Counted from the stretch's first letter, positions 17,201 to 26,199 are shown. The stretch is DNA of 42,199 nt from Ignavibacteriaceae bacterium (GCA_023229425.1 JALNZG010000016.1:1-42199); one strand, 5' to 3'. Numbers and translations: made by a program. Notes: generated by a model not told the origin, from the sequence alone.

Positions 17201-17880
17201 ATTGAAGAAACTATTGGATCGAGTTGCAAAAGGAATATTTGTGATATGTAATTCTTTAACTCCGAGGTGAAAAATTCAGTAACAAAGTGGGAGTCTTTAG
17301 AATAAATTCTTTTTGATAAATCTTTAACAGTATTTCGATGATAAATTGCCTGTTCAAGTTGATTCGCCAGGTTTTGTGTCGAGCCAAAAATCCTTACTAA
17401 CCATCGGAGCAGAATATTTTTCTCTTCGGTTTTCTCAAAACTTTTTATAGCCTCATTGAGAGAAAGATGAATTAATTCCTCTGCAAGAGAAGAATCAATC
17501 GGAGAAAAATTTGCATCAATACCGGCTTCAACGGGGAACTCGCGAAGAATTTGCGCGCAGAAAGAATGGATCGTTGAAATGTTTGCAGAGACCAATTGTT
17601 TCCTAAGTTGCTCATATTTAACTCGGTCTCTTTCGTTTCCAGCCTTCAAAGAAGCCTCTAAAATGCTTCTCGATATTTTACCGTAGAGTTCACCGGCAGC
17701 TTTGTCAGTAAAAGTAATCGCGGCAATTTGTTTAATAGAGGTATTAGTCTTCAAAAGGATTTCGAGAAAGCGTTGAGTTAACACAAAAGTTTTTCCCGAA
17801 CCGGCATTAGCTGTTAGTGTTACATGCTTCTTTATCTCAAGAGCATGTTGCTGATCTTCAGTTAATTTAACTTGTCGCAT
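14287..17880 (-). CDS. AddA-like UvrD-family helicase with C-terminal Fe-S nuclease
   Basis: A 1197-residue superfamily 1 DNA helicase fused to a PD-(D/E)XK nuclease. Helicase motifs: Walker A ANAGSGKT at 24-31, Walker B DEYQDT at 383-388, motif V VHQAKGLEF and motif VI YVAVTRAK. The nuclease has GIIDKV followed by IIDYKTDN near the C-terminus. A lone cysteine in NQCPTKY before the nuclease and C-x2-C-x8-C at the extreme C-terminus give the four-cysteine iron-sulfur arrangement known from AddB and related nucleases. It is likely a double-strand-break repair exonuclease/helicase. No AddB partner is adjacent. Its ATG lies inside the last codons of the kinase gene (14-base overlap), so translation is coupled. 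Confidence 0.88.
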   Translation of the reverse strand: MRQVKLTEDQQHALEIKKHVTLTANAGSGKTFVLTQRFLEILLKTNTSIKQIAAITFTDKAAGELYGKISRSILEASLKAGNERDRVKYEQLRKQLVSANISTIHSFCAQILREFPVEAGIDANFSPIDSSLAEELIHLSLNEAIKSFEKTEEKNILLRWLVRIFGSTQNLANQLEQAIYHRNTVKDLSKRIYSKDSHFVTEFFTSELKNYISQIFLLQLDPIVSSIKQINTFALQRNSSLAETISELIQKLETKPDVLKTFQILLQLKENILTKSLTIKKDGYLGRKLPAELLNDISTVEIYFQSLANFENFSEDDDMHKQLADFGKKFLRLSNAVFDIYENKKYELGFLDFEDILIKTKNVLELPEVRQKLSQKYRYLMVDEYQDTNEIQYEIFLPILERLKAGNLFVVGDEKQSIYKFRDAELSVFSKTKSDVSNEEGLTLVLPASFRMSPMLCAFTNHLFHNLFANANPLYNEVRHADLISAKNEELEGSIEILLAENSKEENTVSEAELVAKRIVSLVSNENVKINLSDIAILCRKRSAFETLEMTFLKYDLPYLIWEGKGFYQQQIIFDFYNYITFLANPSDDTALIGILRSPFFFLSDTDILEVSLQLGGNYWGKLNKSAKNNPNISSIVSLLLKHKNFLQLSDLVTLLRIISEETNYLSVIASRKQGKKELANFEKLIQLTRNFFKQGFRNIFDYLKYLQEAIADSTDEGQAPVSSDEEAVKIMTVHQAKGLEFKAVFIFECNKEGINTKISAKEIHISKDFGLMSKLPAQNNFSEKYLTPPIVSLHNFFETKKELAELKRLLYVAVTRAKNHLYFSATVNPNTKFRQASFINFLSLGLNSDFTNDQISKEVDLVYLFQENNQESKVSKPTEFLVNIFKDIPVDNIFIKNNNSNSLEYKINLSKIPDIQKEEIISATKVAIYNQCPTKYLLTYEFGYNELYDSYKKHLDKLPEGITPFDFGEKENNEMHQAEITKTNPVKRAFPYEIKGKLIHMILEKNLPLEEVNSFIQEFVTTQKIRLSQNELSSFQEIIFNEVTVLYSSDIYRSIRSEDNFQNEFQVYLKKEDFYLFGIIDKVIFTDENVTIIDYKTDNVKIAELGNRAQDYFLQLTFYAFILKKLFPEKDKILLQIIFTNFPDEKFIHQVEKNELLRLETFVQAMVSKIREKNFSRNLDHCRQCHFADSRNNCIF

Positions 17881-20800
17881 TAGTTATCAAATTCTCTTTT
17901 ACGAATCGAATTAAAAAGGTTGTTCCCTCCGAAGACGTTTGTTCGACCGAAATATCACCATTGATTGTTTCAACAAATTTTTTGGCTAACTTCAATCCCA
18001 ATCCCATTCCACCAACTTTGGTCGTAAAGTTTAATCCAAAAATTTTATGAAGAATTTTCTCGGGAACGCCATTCCCGTTATCTGAAATTCTAACAAACAA
18101 ATATTTCTCATCCTCAATAACCGAAAGAGAAACGGTGTTCGCTTTTGCTTGCATAGCGTTGCGGATAAGATTGATAAACATTCTTTTTAACTGAGAAAGA
18201 TCGGCTTCAATAATTTCTGAATGGGCTGTATAAGAAAGATGCAATGAGATGTTCTCATCATTAAACAGGAGAATTATTTCACTTAAAGATTTTTTCAAAT
18301 CAATTTCTGTAAGATTTATTGATGGCATTTTCGCGAAGTTAGAAAATTCTGAAGCTATTTGGCTTAGTGTTTCAATTTGTGCTAAAATTGTTTCAGAAAC
18401 TTTTTCGAAAAGGGCATCGAAGTTTTTAGATTTATCACGGTACATCGAAACTAATTGCTGCAGAGTAAGTTTCATTGGTGTGAGCGGATTTTTAATCTCA
18501 TGTGCAACTTGCCGCGCCATTTCTTTCCATGCTTGTTCACGTTCAAGTTCAGCTAATTCTTTTTGATTTTTCCGAAGTTCTTCGGTCATAAAATTGAAGC
18601 CGCTTATCAATTCCTTAAGCTCACCCATGGAATTTTCTTTAAGCACAACATTCAAATCACCATGTGCAACGGCACGTGTCGCGCGGGTTAATTTTCTTAT
18701 CGGTGAAGAAATTTGGTCTGCAAGTAACGAACTGACAATAACAATCAATACTATTGCAAATGAGTAAACGCCGAACAAGAAAACATTTACTTCAACAAAA
18801 TTGAGTGCAACAGGGATTTGATTAAAGTAATCATTCACCTCTAAAAGAAGGTCATGATTGTTAATGGAAATCGGTTTGAAGTAAGAAAGCACTTCCCGGC
18901 TGCCAATAAAATGTTTTATGAAAAAACCGTTTCCTGTTTGAGTCTGATTCGATTGAATTAGCAAAGAAATGTTTTTCTTTAAAAGTGAAACATCATAAAG
19001 GTTTTGCTGTGAACTGTAAAGAAGTTGTGAGTTTTCAAAAACCGAAAAAGATAAAAGAAGATTTTTACTTGATTCTTGAAATAATTTATTTAAGTCGCCA
19101 TTGACGGAATTTGCAGTCTGAGAGGTGAAAAAATTCTCTGCCAAATTAGCTTTTTCTTTTAGTGAATTGTGTATCAGCGATATATTTTTTTCTTCCACAC
19201 TATTTCTGTTATAAATTGCAAGGGCTATAATAGGTAAAATGGCAATCAGGAGGAAAGCGAACAAAAGTTGAGAACGAAATGTTAGACGAAATTTTCCTTT
19301 TAACTGTATCATAAAAAGGAAAAGTAATACTATGAGTAAGAAGGAAGTATGTACAATAAATAATTTAAAAAAATTGAATAGACTGAAAGAAAAAGCGGTC
19401 TCTTTTTGTGCGACAATCAAAAAGGGATGAGAACCAGAATTAATTCTTTGAATTCCAAAGCCCAATAATTTTTCAGAAACTCCTTCATAATTGATCCAGC
19501 CTTCCTTTCCCATAGAAAGAAAAGAAAATATTTTTTCTGCATCTTTCCCTGATGGCAAAACATTCCCGCTTACTGTTAAGATTTTATTTTTTGCCAACAA
19601 AAAAACATTGAAATTTTTTTCACTTAAAGAACGAAGATTTAATTCAGGAAGTTGAAAAATTGCTGAAAGAGGGTTCACAGTAAGCGCATTTTTTGCAGTA
19701 AACTTCACTGTTGCTGCGGCAAATCCGACTAATTGATTTCTTTCTGTAAAAGGAATTATTCCGCACAAAATCTTTTGCCACTGTTTTGTTTTGTCAGAGA
19801 CATCAAAAATCTGTAGATCTTTTGTTACGGAAGCCAAGGCAATTTGTGGAACAAGTTGGTCTTCCTGAATACCACTTGAAAAATATCCTAGTATTTTTTT
19901 TCTTTTATCAAGCAGAGTAACTGAGGAAGATACTTTTTCCTCACGAAGAGAACTTTGAAGCCATAAGTCCAAAGCAAGGGAATTATAATTTGTATTTTCC
20001 GATGAAAAGAAATCTTTCAATTTATCCTGTTGAACAACTTTTGAAAGTGATTCGTTCAACAAAAAATTTAAATAACTTTCTTGTGGACGGGAAAGGAATA
20101 AGGCAGTTCTTTTAAGTTCTTCCTTCTCGAACGCGGCATTAAAAAAATTCATTAGGCTAATAGTTAAAAGAGAAGAAGCGAATGAAAGAAAGAGAAATTT
20201 TTTAAGAATTTTTGTGTCAGTTAATTCATTTATCAAATAAATAACTAATAGCAAAGTTGCTGCAAAACAAAATAAAGAAACCGAAATAAGAGGCTGATCC
20301 TGAACAAAAACAAAAAGGATCGAGCAAGGAATCACCACAAAAAAGAGGGCAGAGATTTTTTTCCACTGAGAAATATTTGGTAGGAAACAAGAATAAAAAA
20401 TTTTCAATAATAATTGAATAAGCACAAACCCTGAAATCGTAACCAAGAAAGTAGCAATATGCATTACTAAATGAGGAATCCCGGGGATGATATCGGCTGT
20501 TTCAAAATAGCGAAGTGAAGAATCGAATACGACACTTCTGACAGCAGCCGATATTCCGCGTATTGACAGAAGTATTATAAAAAGGGAGAAGAATCCTAAA
20601 ACTAAACGCAGTAATGGATGCAATACTTTTGCCTGGAGAGAATTCTCAATCCTTTTTTTTGATGAAATGTAGATTAAAAAAACTATTCCGCTAAAAAAAA
20701 TTGAAGTAATTAAAAACTCTAATGGAGATTTTACTATTCCTCCCGCAAAAGCAGAAGAAAAATAATTGGGATTTATTAACTCTCCGGTTGAGTAACTCGC

Positions 20801-21733
20801 GGGGAAATTCAATGCAAAGAGAAGCCATCTAAAAAGAACTAAAAATAAAATTAATAGAACCGGCTTTAGAACAGGTTGATTGAATTGTTTTGTTTCATAT
20901 CGCAAAATAAGACCAAGAATAATGATTCCAACAATAATAAATAGCGATTGAGCTTTGTTTGTGTTTTCCCTAAATATCTTTAACTCGGCTTTTAAAGTAG
21001 GTTTTGCTACTGTAATTAAACCGATTTTTTGTCCCTTGTTGTTTGGCATATCAAATGAGAAATATCTGCCGTCTAACGATTTGGCTTTTGAAGGGGAATA
21101 AAAAACCTCAACTTCAGATTCAAATGTAGTTTCTAATTTTGCCGTAAAATTATTTTCAGGAGAAATATTTTGTGAAGTATAGTTGGTTTCTAAAATTTTT
21201 GCAGTAATTAAAAAAAATTTCCGGTTGTGAATTGATATTTCTTCAACATAACAGAGTAGTGTTAATAAAGGGGAAGAATGGAAATATGTCTGTCGTAGTC
21301 TATATTTTAAATCAAAAATATCTTTTCTGCCAATTCCGATAGTAGCATTACTTGCAATTTCTGTGTTTGCAGAATCTACTAGAAAAATTTGATATTGTGA
21401 AAATTTATCATCGAGCAATTTCGATTGAAAAAACAGTCCGGACGAATTTTTACTTTCGACAAGTAAGTTTTTAATATCCTGTACTGCTTCTAATAGAGAA
21501 GATTGTTCTTCGTCAAAGAAGGAAAGTGAGATTTTTCGAATATCGCTTAATTTATTCTGAAGAGAGGAATTCCAATTTTCTTTTTTATTTTGAAGCAGTG
21601 AGGGACTTAAAAACCCGATACAAACAACTACAAAGAAAATTGAAGTGAGAAAAACATATAATTTCTTTTCCCCGTGAAGGTGCGCTGATATTTTATTTAA
21701 AACTATTTTATAGTTATTAGGGATATTTTCCAC
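17867..21733 (-). CDS. Very large NtrY-like membrane sensor histidine kinase
   Basis: A 1288-residue kinase. The first 1000 residues hold many hydrophobic helices arranged in clusters (around 28-48, a block from about 255 to 530, then about 785-840 and 970-1000), separated by long predicted extracytoplasmic loops. A HAMP domain follows, then the His-containing HEIKNPLTP motif with the phosphoacceptor near residue 1078, an N-box (NLIRNAMQA) and glycine motifs (DNGNG, GMGLGL). HEIKNPLTP is typical of NtrY/NtrB-type kinases. The start is a GTG at 21733 behind GGGAG. No response-regulator gene is in this operon. It overlaps both neighbours, DUF4783 upstream and the AddA-like gene downstream. Confidence 0.9.
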   Translation of the reverse strand: MENIPNNYKIVLNKISAHLHGEKKLYVFLTSIFFVVVCIGFLSPSLLQNKKENWNSSLQNKLSDIRKISLSFFDEEQSSLLEAVQDIKNLLVESKNSSGLFFQSKLLDDKFSQYQIFLVDSANTEIASNATIGIGRKDIFDLKYRLRQTYFHSSPLLTLLCYVEEISIHNRKFFLITAKILETNYTSQNISPENNFTAKLETTFESEVEVFYSPSKAKSLDGRYFSFDMPNNKGQKIGLITVAKPTLKAELKIFRENTNKAQSLFIIVGIIILGLILRYETKQFNQPVLKPVLLILFLVLFRWLLFALNFPASYSTGELINPNYFSSAFAGGIVKSPLEFLITSIFFSGIVFLIYISSKKRIENSLQAKVLHPLLRLVLGFFSLFIILLSIRGISAAVRSVVFDSSLRYFETADIIPGIPHLVMHIATFLVTISGFVLIQLLLKIFYSCFLPNISQWKKISALFFVVIPCSILFVFVQDQPLISVSLFCFAATLLLVIYLINELTDTKILKKFLFLSFASSLLTISLMNFFNAAFEKEELKRTALFLSRPQESYLNFLLNESLSKVVQQDKLKDFFSSENTNYNSLALDLWLQSSLREEKVSSSVTLLDKRKKILGYFSSGIQEDQLVPQIALASVTKDLQIFDVSDKTKQWQKILCGIIPFTERNQLVGFAAATVKFTAKNALTVNPLSAIFQLPELNLRSLSEKNFNVFLLAKNKILTVSGNVLPSGKDAEKIFSFLSMGKEGWINYEGVSEKLLGFGIQRINSGSHPFLIVAQKETAFSFSLFNFFKLFIVHTSFLLIVLLFLFMIQLKGKFRLTFRSQLLFAFLLIAILPIIALAIYNRNSVEEKNISLIHNSLKEKANLAENFFTSQTANSVNGDLNKLFQESSKNLLLSFSVFENSQLLYSSQQNLYDVSLLKKNISLLIQSNQTQTGNGFFIKHFIGSREVLSYFKPISINNHDLLLEVNDYFNQIPVALNFVEVNVFLFGVYSFAIVLIVIVSSLLADQISSPIRKLTRATRAVAHGDLNVVLKENSMGELKELISGFNFMTEELRKNQKELAELEREQAWKEMARQVAHEIKNPLTPMKLTLQQLVSMYRDKSKNFDALFEKVSETILAQIETLSQIASEFSNFAKMPSINLTEIDLKKSLSEIILLFNDENISLHLSYTAHSEIIEADLSQLKRMFINLIRNAMQAKANTVSLSVIEDEKYLFVRISDNGNGVPEKILHKIFGLNFTTKVGGMGLGLKLAKKFVETINGDISVEQTSSEGTTFLIRFVKENLITNATS

Positions 21734-22143
21734 TTTGCTCCCGAATATTCTACCGAAATGAAAACCTGTGCCGTCCCTTTTTTATTCTTGTATTCGAATG
21801 AGAAAGTTCCAGTTGCAAAACCGTTTTCAGACTCGCTGCGTTGTGTAAATTTAAAGGCTATAGGTTGATAGAATTGAAAAAAATCTTGCAAAATATAAAA
21901 CGCTTGATTACTGCTGTAAAAGCCATTAATCCCGCTCGAAAGACTTAAATAAATCTGTGAAGGGAAATAGCCTGAGATCAATGAAATGTTACCAGAGGAA
22001 AAAGTCTTTTCGATGTCAGAAAAAATCTGAAGCTCTTTTTTTTGATTTCGTATTTCTTGCACAGGTTCTCCGGCAAAAATATTTGCGCGAGAAATAGTCA
22101 TCAAAAAAAAGAAAAGGGAGATATATCTTAAAAAATTCTTCAT
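21703..22143 (-). CDS. Secreted DUF4783-like protein
   Basis: A 146-residue protein with a signal peptide (about 1-24, hydrophobic core FFFLMTIS) and a mature part resembling DUF4783, an NTF2-like fold of unknown function found mainly in Bacteroidota relatives. Recognised features are a helix followed by SGYFPSQIYLSLSSG and a C-terminal sheet ending in AKWKISLI. I chose the ATG at 22143 over the TTG at 22164 because it begins directly at the signal peptide. Its 3' end overlaps the giant kinase gene by 31 bases, so it may supply a periplasmic partner or ligand-binding component for that kinase; that is inference. Confidence 0.7.
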   Translation of the reverse strand: MKNFLRYISLFFFLMTISRANIFAGEPVQEIRNQKKELQIFSDIEKTFSSGNISLISGYFPSQIYLSLSSGINGFYSSNQAFYILQDFFQFYQPIAFKFTQRSESENGFATGTFSFEYKNKKGTAQVFISVEYSGAKWKISLITIK

Positions 22144-22200
22144 ACTTTTAGGAAAATTAATCAATCTTAAAGACTTATACTAAACACAAAATACCGGGAT

Positions 22201-22247
22201 TAAAAAAAGAAATGTCAATCTCTAACTGATTAAGATTGACATTTCTT
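22201..22247 (-). terminator. Intrinsic terminator after the FN3 lipoprotein gene
   Basis: AGAAATGTCAATCT (22208-22221) is exactly complementary to AGATTGACATTTCT (22233-22246), with an 11-base loop. On the minus strand the hairpin is followed by a run of seven T (22208-22202), which fixes the direction. It separates the FN3 gene from the DUF4783-kinase operon. Confidence 0.88.
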
Positions 22248-22282
22248 CGAAGTTAATAAGTTACTTTTTTAGTTGAAAATTC

Positions 22283-23104
22283 TTAGCCGTTTCTTTTTGG
22301 CCTTTGCAGCGATCCTCTTTTTTGTTTTTCACCAGCTACAACTTTAAGTTGAGGATTTCCAGTGACTAACTGGAATGCCCAATCAAAAACAATTCGGTCC
22401 CGCGTGATTGTTCTTACTCGAATTTTTGCAAAATGATTATCAAATGTCCAAATAACATAAGTGTGGCCTTCTATTGCAGTAGCATCTTTAGTTGTCGACC
22501 ATCCACTTGCCGGAGCAAATGCAATATCATAAATATCTATCGTAGCTCCCATGTCTTTAATATCAGTATCATCGTAAACATCAAGGTAGGGAGTTCCGTT
22601 GTAAACATCAAAAAAGAAATCAGTAGTATTGACTGTGTCATTATAAGCTACAGCCGAATAGGTTGTAAAGCTGTACCCCGAATTGTCTGGAAATTTATTG
22701 AAATCAAAAATACTTTGGTTAAATCCTTCTGGTCTTGGTGTTGCATAAGCCACTTCGGGACTCAATTCGCTTTCATTATTGTTATAATCATAAGCAGTAA
22801 CGGCATAATAGTTTAAAACGCCATTTGATGCACCGTCATCTATATAATAATTATTCCCGGTTGCACCGATCAATTTATATTTACCGTCATATGAAGTGCT
22901 GTAATAAACATTATAACCGGCAACATCTCTTTCTCGGTTGTTATTCCAGGAAAGGTCAACTCGGTTATCTCCATTAAGTACTTGAACACCGGTTGGTGCA
23001 TTTGGAGGCTCATTATCGTAATATTCGTTCATGTCTTGATTATCACATGAAGTTATTCCTAAAAGAAGGAATAATAAAATTGAGATTGCGTATGTCTTTT
23101 TCAT
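22283..23104 (-). CDS. Lipoprotein with one fibronectin type III domain
   Basis: A 273-residue exported protein. The leader ends in the lipobox GITSC, so it should be lipidated. Residues about 33-125 form a fibronectin type III domain (VDLSWNNN, GYNVYYSTS, YYAVTAYD). The remaining 150 residues are beta-rich, contain repeated aromatic and aspartate residues, and match no family I know. I use the ATG at 23104 because AAAGGTGAC precedes it and the signal peptide starts there; the longer frame adds 14 unlikely residues. A terminator follows, so it is probably a single-gene unit. Function unknown; a surface adhesion or structural role is a guess. Confidence 0.75.
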   Translation of the reverse strand: MKKTYAISILLFLLLGITSCDNQDMNEYYDNEPPNAPTGVQVLNGDNRVDLSWNNNRERDVAGYNVYYSTSYDGKYKLIGATGNNYYIDDGASNGVLNYYAVTAYDYNNNESELSPEVAYATPRPEGFNQSIFDFNKFPDNSGYSFTTYSAVAYNDTVNTTDFFFDVYNGTPYLDVYDDTDIKDMGATIDIYDIAFAPASGWSTTKDATAIEGHTYVIWTFDNHFAKIRVRTITRDRIVFDWAFQLVTGNPQLKVVAGEKQKRGSLQRPKRNG

Positions 23105-23344
23105 GGCGTCACCTTTTATTGCTTTACTTCTTATTATCAAATTCAAGGCCAGAAATGTTCAGCTTCTTATTGCATAAAACAAGCGAAATGACAAAATGTT
23201 GTAGATTTCTCTATACAGAAATGTCTTTTCTAATTGAACATCTTTTAGTAAAAGGTTAAATAATTTCAATAAAATTAGAGAAAGTAGTATAATTCATTAT
23301 GAAATAAATTTCTTTTTTATTTGAAACGAAATCAGGGAGTGAAA

Positions 23345-24088
23345 ATGAATCTTGACGTACTGATTTTTGGAGCTCATCCGGATGATGCAGAACTTTCTAT
23401 GGGCGGTACTATTGCAAAATTGACTTCGCACGGTTTGAAAGTTGGAATTATTGATTTGACCAAAGGGGAATTAGGAACACGCGGAACAGCGGAAACAAGG
23501 CAGAAAGAAGCTTTTCGATCGGCTATTGCATTAAAAATTTCCATGAGAGAAAATCTCCAGATTTTTGACGGTGAGGTTACTGTTTCAAAAGAAAATCTCA
23601 TGAAGGTAATTATGAAAATTCGCAAGAATAAGCCAAAGATTATTTTTGCCCCATATAAAAATGACCGGCATCCCGATCATGTACACACGAGTGACCTTGT
23701 GAAACAAGCATATTTCTTTTCAGGTTTGCCAAAAATAAAAACTTTTGATAAAGAAAAATCACAACCGGCATATCGCCCGAAAAAACTCTTTTATTACATG
23801 CAAACGTACACCTTCGAACCAAGTTTTATCATTGATATCAGCGATACATATGACTTGAAAATGAAAGCAGTTAGAGCGTATGTCACTCAATTTTTTGATC
23901 CTAAAAGTAAAGAGCCGGAAACATTTGTCAGCACACCGGAATTTTTAAAGTTTATTGAATCACGCGCTGAATTTTATGGATTCAAAATTGGGAAAAAGTT
24001 TGGAGAACCTTTTTTTACTGAAGAAGAAGTAGAGCTTGATCTGATCCATCTTTTAGGGAAGATAGATCATCCGAAAAGTGAAAAGTAA
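23345..24088 (+). CDS. bshB1: Bacillithiol-type N-acetylglucosaminyl-malate deacetylase
   Basis: A 247-residue zinc deacetylase of the LmbE/PIG-L family. Zinc-site residues are in AHPDDAE (H11, D13, D14) and HPDHVHT (H109, H112). The stretch LTKGELGTRGTAETR and the C-terminal FESRAEFYGF-like region match the BshB1 branch, which removes acetyl from GlcNAc-malate in bacillithiol synthesis. The start at 23345 follows CAGGGAG; the longer frame from 23321 has no support. The other bacillithiol genes (bshA, bshC) are not nearby, so the pathway is inferred from this protein alone. An intrinsic terminator follows. Confidence 0.85.
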   Translation: MNLDVLIFGAHPDDAELSMGGTIAKLTSHGLKVGIIDLTKGELGTRGTAETRQKEAFRSAIALKISMRENLQIFDGEVTVSKENLMKVIMKIRKNKPKIIFAPYKNDRHPDHVHTSDLVKQAYFFSGLPKIKTFDKEKSQPAYRPKKLFYYMQTYTFEPSFIIDISDTYDLKMKAVRAYVTQFFDPKSKEPETFVSTPEFLKFIESRAEFYGFKIGKKFGEPFFTEEEVELDLIHLLGKIDHPKSEK

Positions 24089-24094
24089 AAATAC

Positions 24095-24129
24095 AAAGGC
24101 AGTTTTGCGGAATTTCAAAACTGCCTTTT
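24095..24129 (+). terminator. Terminator between bshB1 and the acyl-CoA synthetase gene
   Basis: AAAGGCAGTTTTG (24095-24107) pairs exactly with CAAAACTGCCTTT (24116-24128) around an eight-base loop, with T-richness on both sides. The two flanking genes converge on it, so it probably works in both directions. Confidence 0.88.
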
Positions 24130-24146
24130 CGTTACATTCACTCGTG

Positions 24147-25961
24147 TTAAAATCCCTGATACATTCCTTCAATTAAATTTTTATACCGGTCTTCAATTAC
24201 TTTTCTCTTCAGTTTAAAAGTCGGTGTTAGTTCACCTGTTTCTAAACTGAACGGTTGATCAAGAAGCGCAAACTTTCTGATGCGTTCAAAGTTTGCTAAA
24301 TTTTTCTGGAACTTCCCAAGTTCATCATCCATCAGATCATAAATTTCTTTAACATCAACTAAATCATTATTTGTTTTATAAGGAATATTATGACTGTCTG
24401 CATATTCTTTTAAAGCTTCAAAATCAGGAACAATGAGTGCAGATAAGAACATTCTTCTATCTCCGATTAACACAAACTGGTCAATATATTTACTTGCGAG
24501 AAAGAGATTTTCGATTGGTGTAGGCGCAATATATTTTCCGCCTGAAGTTTTAAAGAGATGTTTCTTTCTGTCGGTAATCATTAAAAATCCCTCGGCATCA
24601 AAAACACCGATGTCGCCTGTGTGAAGCCACCCGTCTTTGATGGATTCATCAGTTTCTTTTTTATTTTTATAATATCCTTGCATAATTGAAGCGCCACGGG
24701 CAAGGATTTCGCCGTCGCTAGCAATTTTTACTTCAACGGAAGGGAACGGTTTTCCGACGGTTCCGAATTTATAATTATCAACGCGGTTAGCAGCAATAAC
24801 GGGGGATGATTCGGTTAATCCATAACCTTCGATGATAATAATTCCAACGGCTTCAAAAAATTCTCCGAGTTCTCGTGCGAGAGCAGCACCGCCGGAAATA
24901 AAGAAGCGGAGTTTCCCTCCTGTTTTTTCTCTTATTTTTTTGAAGACCACTGTATCAGCTATTTTATGTTGGAGCGTTAACCCAATCGGAAGATTACCGG
25001 CTTTTTTGGCAGCATGATATTTCTTCCCGGTTTCAATTGCCCAATTAAATATTTTTTGTTTTTTTGCCGGCTGGCTTTCAACGTTTTTAATAACTTTTGA
25101 ATATATTCTTTCAAATAATCGTGGTACGCTGGTAACTATCGTGGGATGAATTTCAAGTAAATCACCGGCAACGGACTCAATACTGGAAGCGTAACAGATC
25201 ATAGCACCTGAAGAGAATGCCGTGTAATATCCAGCCATTCGCTCAAAAATATGGCAGAGCGGCAAAAACGAAAGGAAAATATCATCACGCCCAATAGGGA
25301 ATGCTTTTAAAGCATCGTGAACATTAGTGGCAATATTTTTATGAGTGAGGAGAACTCCCTTTGGCTCGCCGGTTGTTCCGGAAGTATAAATAATAGTGCA
25401 GATATCATTTTCTTTAATAGGCTTTCGCTGTTCTTTAAAGAATTGTGGATTTTGCTTCTTCGCTTCAACTCCTTTTTCTTGAATTGAACTAAAGGGATAA
25501 ATATTGTTTTCATTCGTAGCGTCTTTTTCGTTCATAACTATAATAAATTTCAGCGAGCGACAGTTATCACGGATTTTCAAAATTTTATTAAGTTGAAATT
25601 TATTGGAAACTATAACCCCAAGCGATTCTGAATTGTTCAGAATAAACTCAATAGAGTCTGAAGTAAGAGAAGGATATAAAGGAACATCAATGGCTCCCAA
25701 ACCAAGGATTGCCATATCGGCATAAACCCACTCCGGTCTATTTTCAGCAATGATGGAAACTTTGTCTCCGGCTTTTACCCCAAGCGAAGAAAGCCCAAAA
25801 GCAAAATTCTCAGTTTCTTCTTTCAATTGAACATAAGTTATTCCCACCCATTGATTATTGACCTTATGTTTTAGCACAGGTCTTTCCATAGTTACCCCGT
25901 ATTCTTCGGTTAAAAACTCGTAGAGTTCCGGTATGGTTTTGTACGGTTTTAAAATGGGCAT
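24147..25961 (-). CDS. Long-chain fatty acid-CoA ligase (AMP-forming)
   Basis: A 604-residue adenylate-forming enzyme that activates fatty acids with ATP and CoA. Motifs: the phosphate-binding loop YTSGTTGEPKG, GYGLTESSPV, HTGDIG, and ITDRKKHLFKTSGGK with the catalytic lysine region. Length and motifs fit the FadD15-like group. AAGGAG precedes the ATG at 25961, so the 48 residues that extend the frame upstream are not part of the protein. It stands alone on the minus strand, convergent with bshB1. Confidence 0.92.
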   Translation of the reverse strand: MPILKPYKTIPELYEFLTEEYGVTMERPVLKHKVNNQWVGITYVQLKEETENFAFGLSSLGVKAGDKVSIIAENRPEWVYADMAILGLGAIDVPLYPSLTSDSIEFILNNSESLGVIVSNKFQLNKILKIRDNCRSLKFIIVMNEKDATNENNIYPFSSIQEKGVEAKKQNPQFFKEQRKPIKENDICTIIYTSGTTGEPKGVLLTHKNIATNVHDALKAFPIGRDDIFLSFLPLCHIFERMAGYYTAFSSGAMICYASSIESVAGDLLEIHPTIVTSVPRLFERIYSKVIKNVESQPAKKQKIFNWAIETGKKYHAAKKAGNLPIGLTLQHKIADTVVFKKIREKTGGKLRFFISGGAALARELGEFFEAVGIIIIEGYGLTESSPVIAANRVDNYKFGTVGKPFPSVEVKIASDGEILARGASIMQGYYKNKKETDESIKDGWLHTGDIGVFDAEGFLMITDRKKHLFKTSGGKYIAPTPIENLFLASKYIDQFVLIGDRRMFLSALIVPDFEALKEYADSHNIPYKTNNDLVDVKEIYDLMDDELGKFQKNLANFERIRKFALLDQPFSLETGELTPTFKLKRKVIEDRYKNLIEGMYQGF

Positions 25962-25985
25962 AGATGACTCCTTTTTAGTTTTTGC

Positions 25986-26001
25986 CTTGCCTGACGGCAA
26001 G
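25986..26001. repeat. Short GC-rich hairpin
   Basis: CTTGCC-TGAC-GGCAAG, a six-base perfect stem with a four-base loop, lies in AT-rich DNA just upstream of the acyl-CoA synthetase ribosome-binding site. It may be a REP-like interspersed element; similar GC-rich patches occur at 1843-1890 and 40869-40883. Confidence 0.35.
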
Positions 26002-26171
26002 CATGTAAAATTATTTAGAAACACCTCAATAATAAAAATTCTTTTGGAAGTAAACCAACAAATTTTCTCTTTTCTTTTTTCTCTTTCCTCAAAATTTTGA
26101 AACAAAGAATGAAAAAAATATAAGATTCATTTGGTAAAAGAACTTAAATTTCTTTCAAGATTTTATTGCAC

Positions 26172-26199
26172 TTGACATTCGGTTCAATTAGACTAATTT
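26172..26199 (+). promoter_or_regulatory. Possible promoter of the copper island
   Basis: TTGACA at 26172-26177 and TAATTT at 26194-26199 are separated by 16 bases, a sigma-70-like arrangement. The first gene's ATG is at 26210, so a transcript from here would have almost no leader. If this is the promoter, translation would be nearly leaderless, or the start lies further in. The match is moderate. Confidence 0.35.

Noticed and set aside
22208..22221. AGAAATGTCA shared between the terminator stem at 22208 and the IS-end repeats near 42090
   Set aside because: Ten AT-rich bases can match by chance, and the hairpin with its T-run is fully explained as a terminator.
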